Assembly: GCA_012841255.1 (NCBI GenBank)
Contig: DUUZ01000125.1
Coordinates: forward strand, 1 to 5,139
Reading direction: 5' to 3'
DNA length: 5,139 nucleotides
Source of the DNA: Clostridiaceae bacterium
GTDB taxonomy: Bacteria; Bacillota; Clostridia; Saccharofermentanales; DTU023
Shown here one piece after another: positions 4,670-5,139 of the stretch. The position numbers and the translations under genes are program-made. The notes beneath the pieces are model-generated. The model was not told the DNA's origin. It made no database searches and saw nothing but the letters and a program-made list of their open reading frames with translations. Each line of letters opens with the position of its first letter. The stretch's first letter is position 1.

Positions 4670-5139
4670 CTCATTCTCCCTCTTACCCATAATACAATCG
4701 GGAGGGTGAAAGTGTCGGGAAATAGTTATGTTTGACAGCGAATAGCATATCTAGAGTAAATGCGAGCATCACCGATACAAATATCTTTCTCCAGCCAGCT
4801 GGTTTTCACAGAGATCCAGCCCTTTATAAAGACTGAAGGAGTCGTTTTGGATTTTTTAAGTATCATTTTGACGGCCACACTCCACCCGCACGACAAGATT
4901 CATATCAGCTGTTTGTCGAACGAAAAATCGAACTTACGTCGCAGACGCAAAGGATCGCAAGCAATTCCACACTTAGATAGGGAAGTTTTTCCAGAATCTC
5001 ATCTTCCAGCTAATCCAGCAATCATACATTCTAAGGAGGGACGATTGACCACCTCCTGACAGCGGTAAATTGCATTAACAAAACTATTCCGACACGTTTA
5101 TCCAAATGCATGTCACGAATCATCACGGTCATATACTTC
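4670..5139. other. Intergenic or unrecognised region upstream of the second sigma factor
   Basis: About 470 bases with no gene I can support. The first 100 or so bases must contain the promoter and leader of the sigma operon; I saw only AGGGAG before the ATG and no convincing -35/-10 pair. A plus-strand frame at 4760-5059 encodes 99 residues without family resemblance or a ribosome site. A minus-strand frame from the right edge to 5031 (33 residues from an ATG at 5132) could be the end of something outside the window. A short direct repeat, TCGAAC-GAAAAA-TCGAAC, lies near 4917-4934. Confidence 0.5.

Noticed and set aside
4827..4858. GACT-GAAGG-AGTC followed by T-rich sequence as a plus-strand terminator.
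   Set aside because: The stem is only 4 bp plus a bulged extension, and there is no plus-strand gene upstream for it to end.
5031..5132. Minus-strand 33-residue frame running in from the right edge.
   Set aside because: It is too short, has no recognised family and no visible ribosome site, and could be the tail of a gene outside the window or chance.

Overview
The window looks like chromosomal DNA of a gut-type Clostridia (Firmicutes), probably of the Lachnospiraceae/Oscillospiraceae kind. This is inferred from protein style: short ECF-like sigma factors followed by membrane anti-sigma-type proteins, a PrsW-type protease, an AlbA_2 fragment, purine-rich Shine-Dalgarno sites and moderate to high GC in the intact genes. 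No marker gene fixes the taxonomy. All intact genes lie on the minus strand, so transcription runs from right to left.

Left block (1-1965): a tightly overlapping four-gene operon. In order of transcription it encodes a 184-aa ECF-like sigma factor, a 113-aa two-helix membrane protein in the anti-sigma position, a 209-aa protein with seven predicted helices, and a PrsW-type intramembrane metalloprotease cut by the left window edge. Neighbouring genes overlap by 14, 8 and 4 bases. PrsW proteases are known to release ECF sigma factors by cutting membrane anti-sigma factors. The operon therefore reads as a compact, self-contained signalling module: sensor, protease, substrate or anchor, and sigma factor. 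That functional reading is inference.

Middle block (about 1966-3358): a decayed region. It holds two copies of a 17-bp palindrome (TTCAGT-N5-ACTGAA), an AT-rich 5' fragment of an AlbA_2/Schlafen-type gene with a perfect ribosome binding site, a strong 15-bp inverted repeat upstream of that fragment, a plus-strand transposase remnant of IS1634/IS4 style (two stops and two frameshifts), and a minus-strand, frameshifted remnant of an extracytoplasmic domain resembling the one in the adjacent intact gene.

Right block (3364-4669): a two-gene operon with a second ECF sigma factor (169 aa) overlapping by 23 bases a 272-aa single-pass membrane protein, the likely anti-sigma factor. The decayed domain starts directly after its stop, suggesting that this operon once had a third, related gene. 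From 4670 to the right edge there are about 470 bases in which I recognise no gene.
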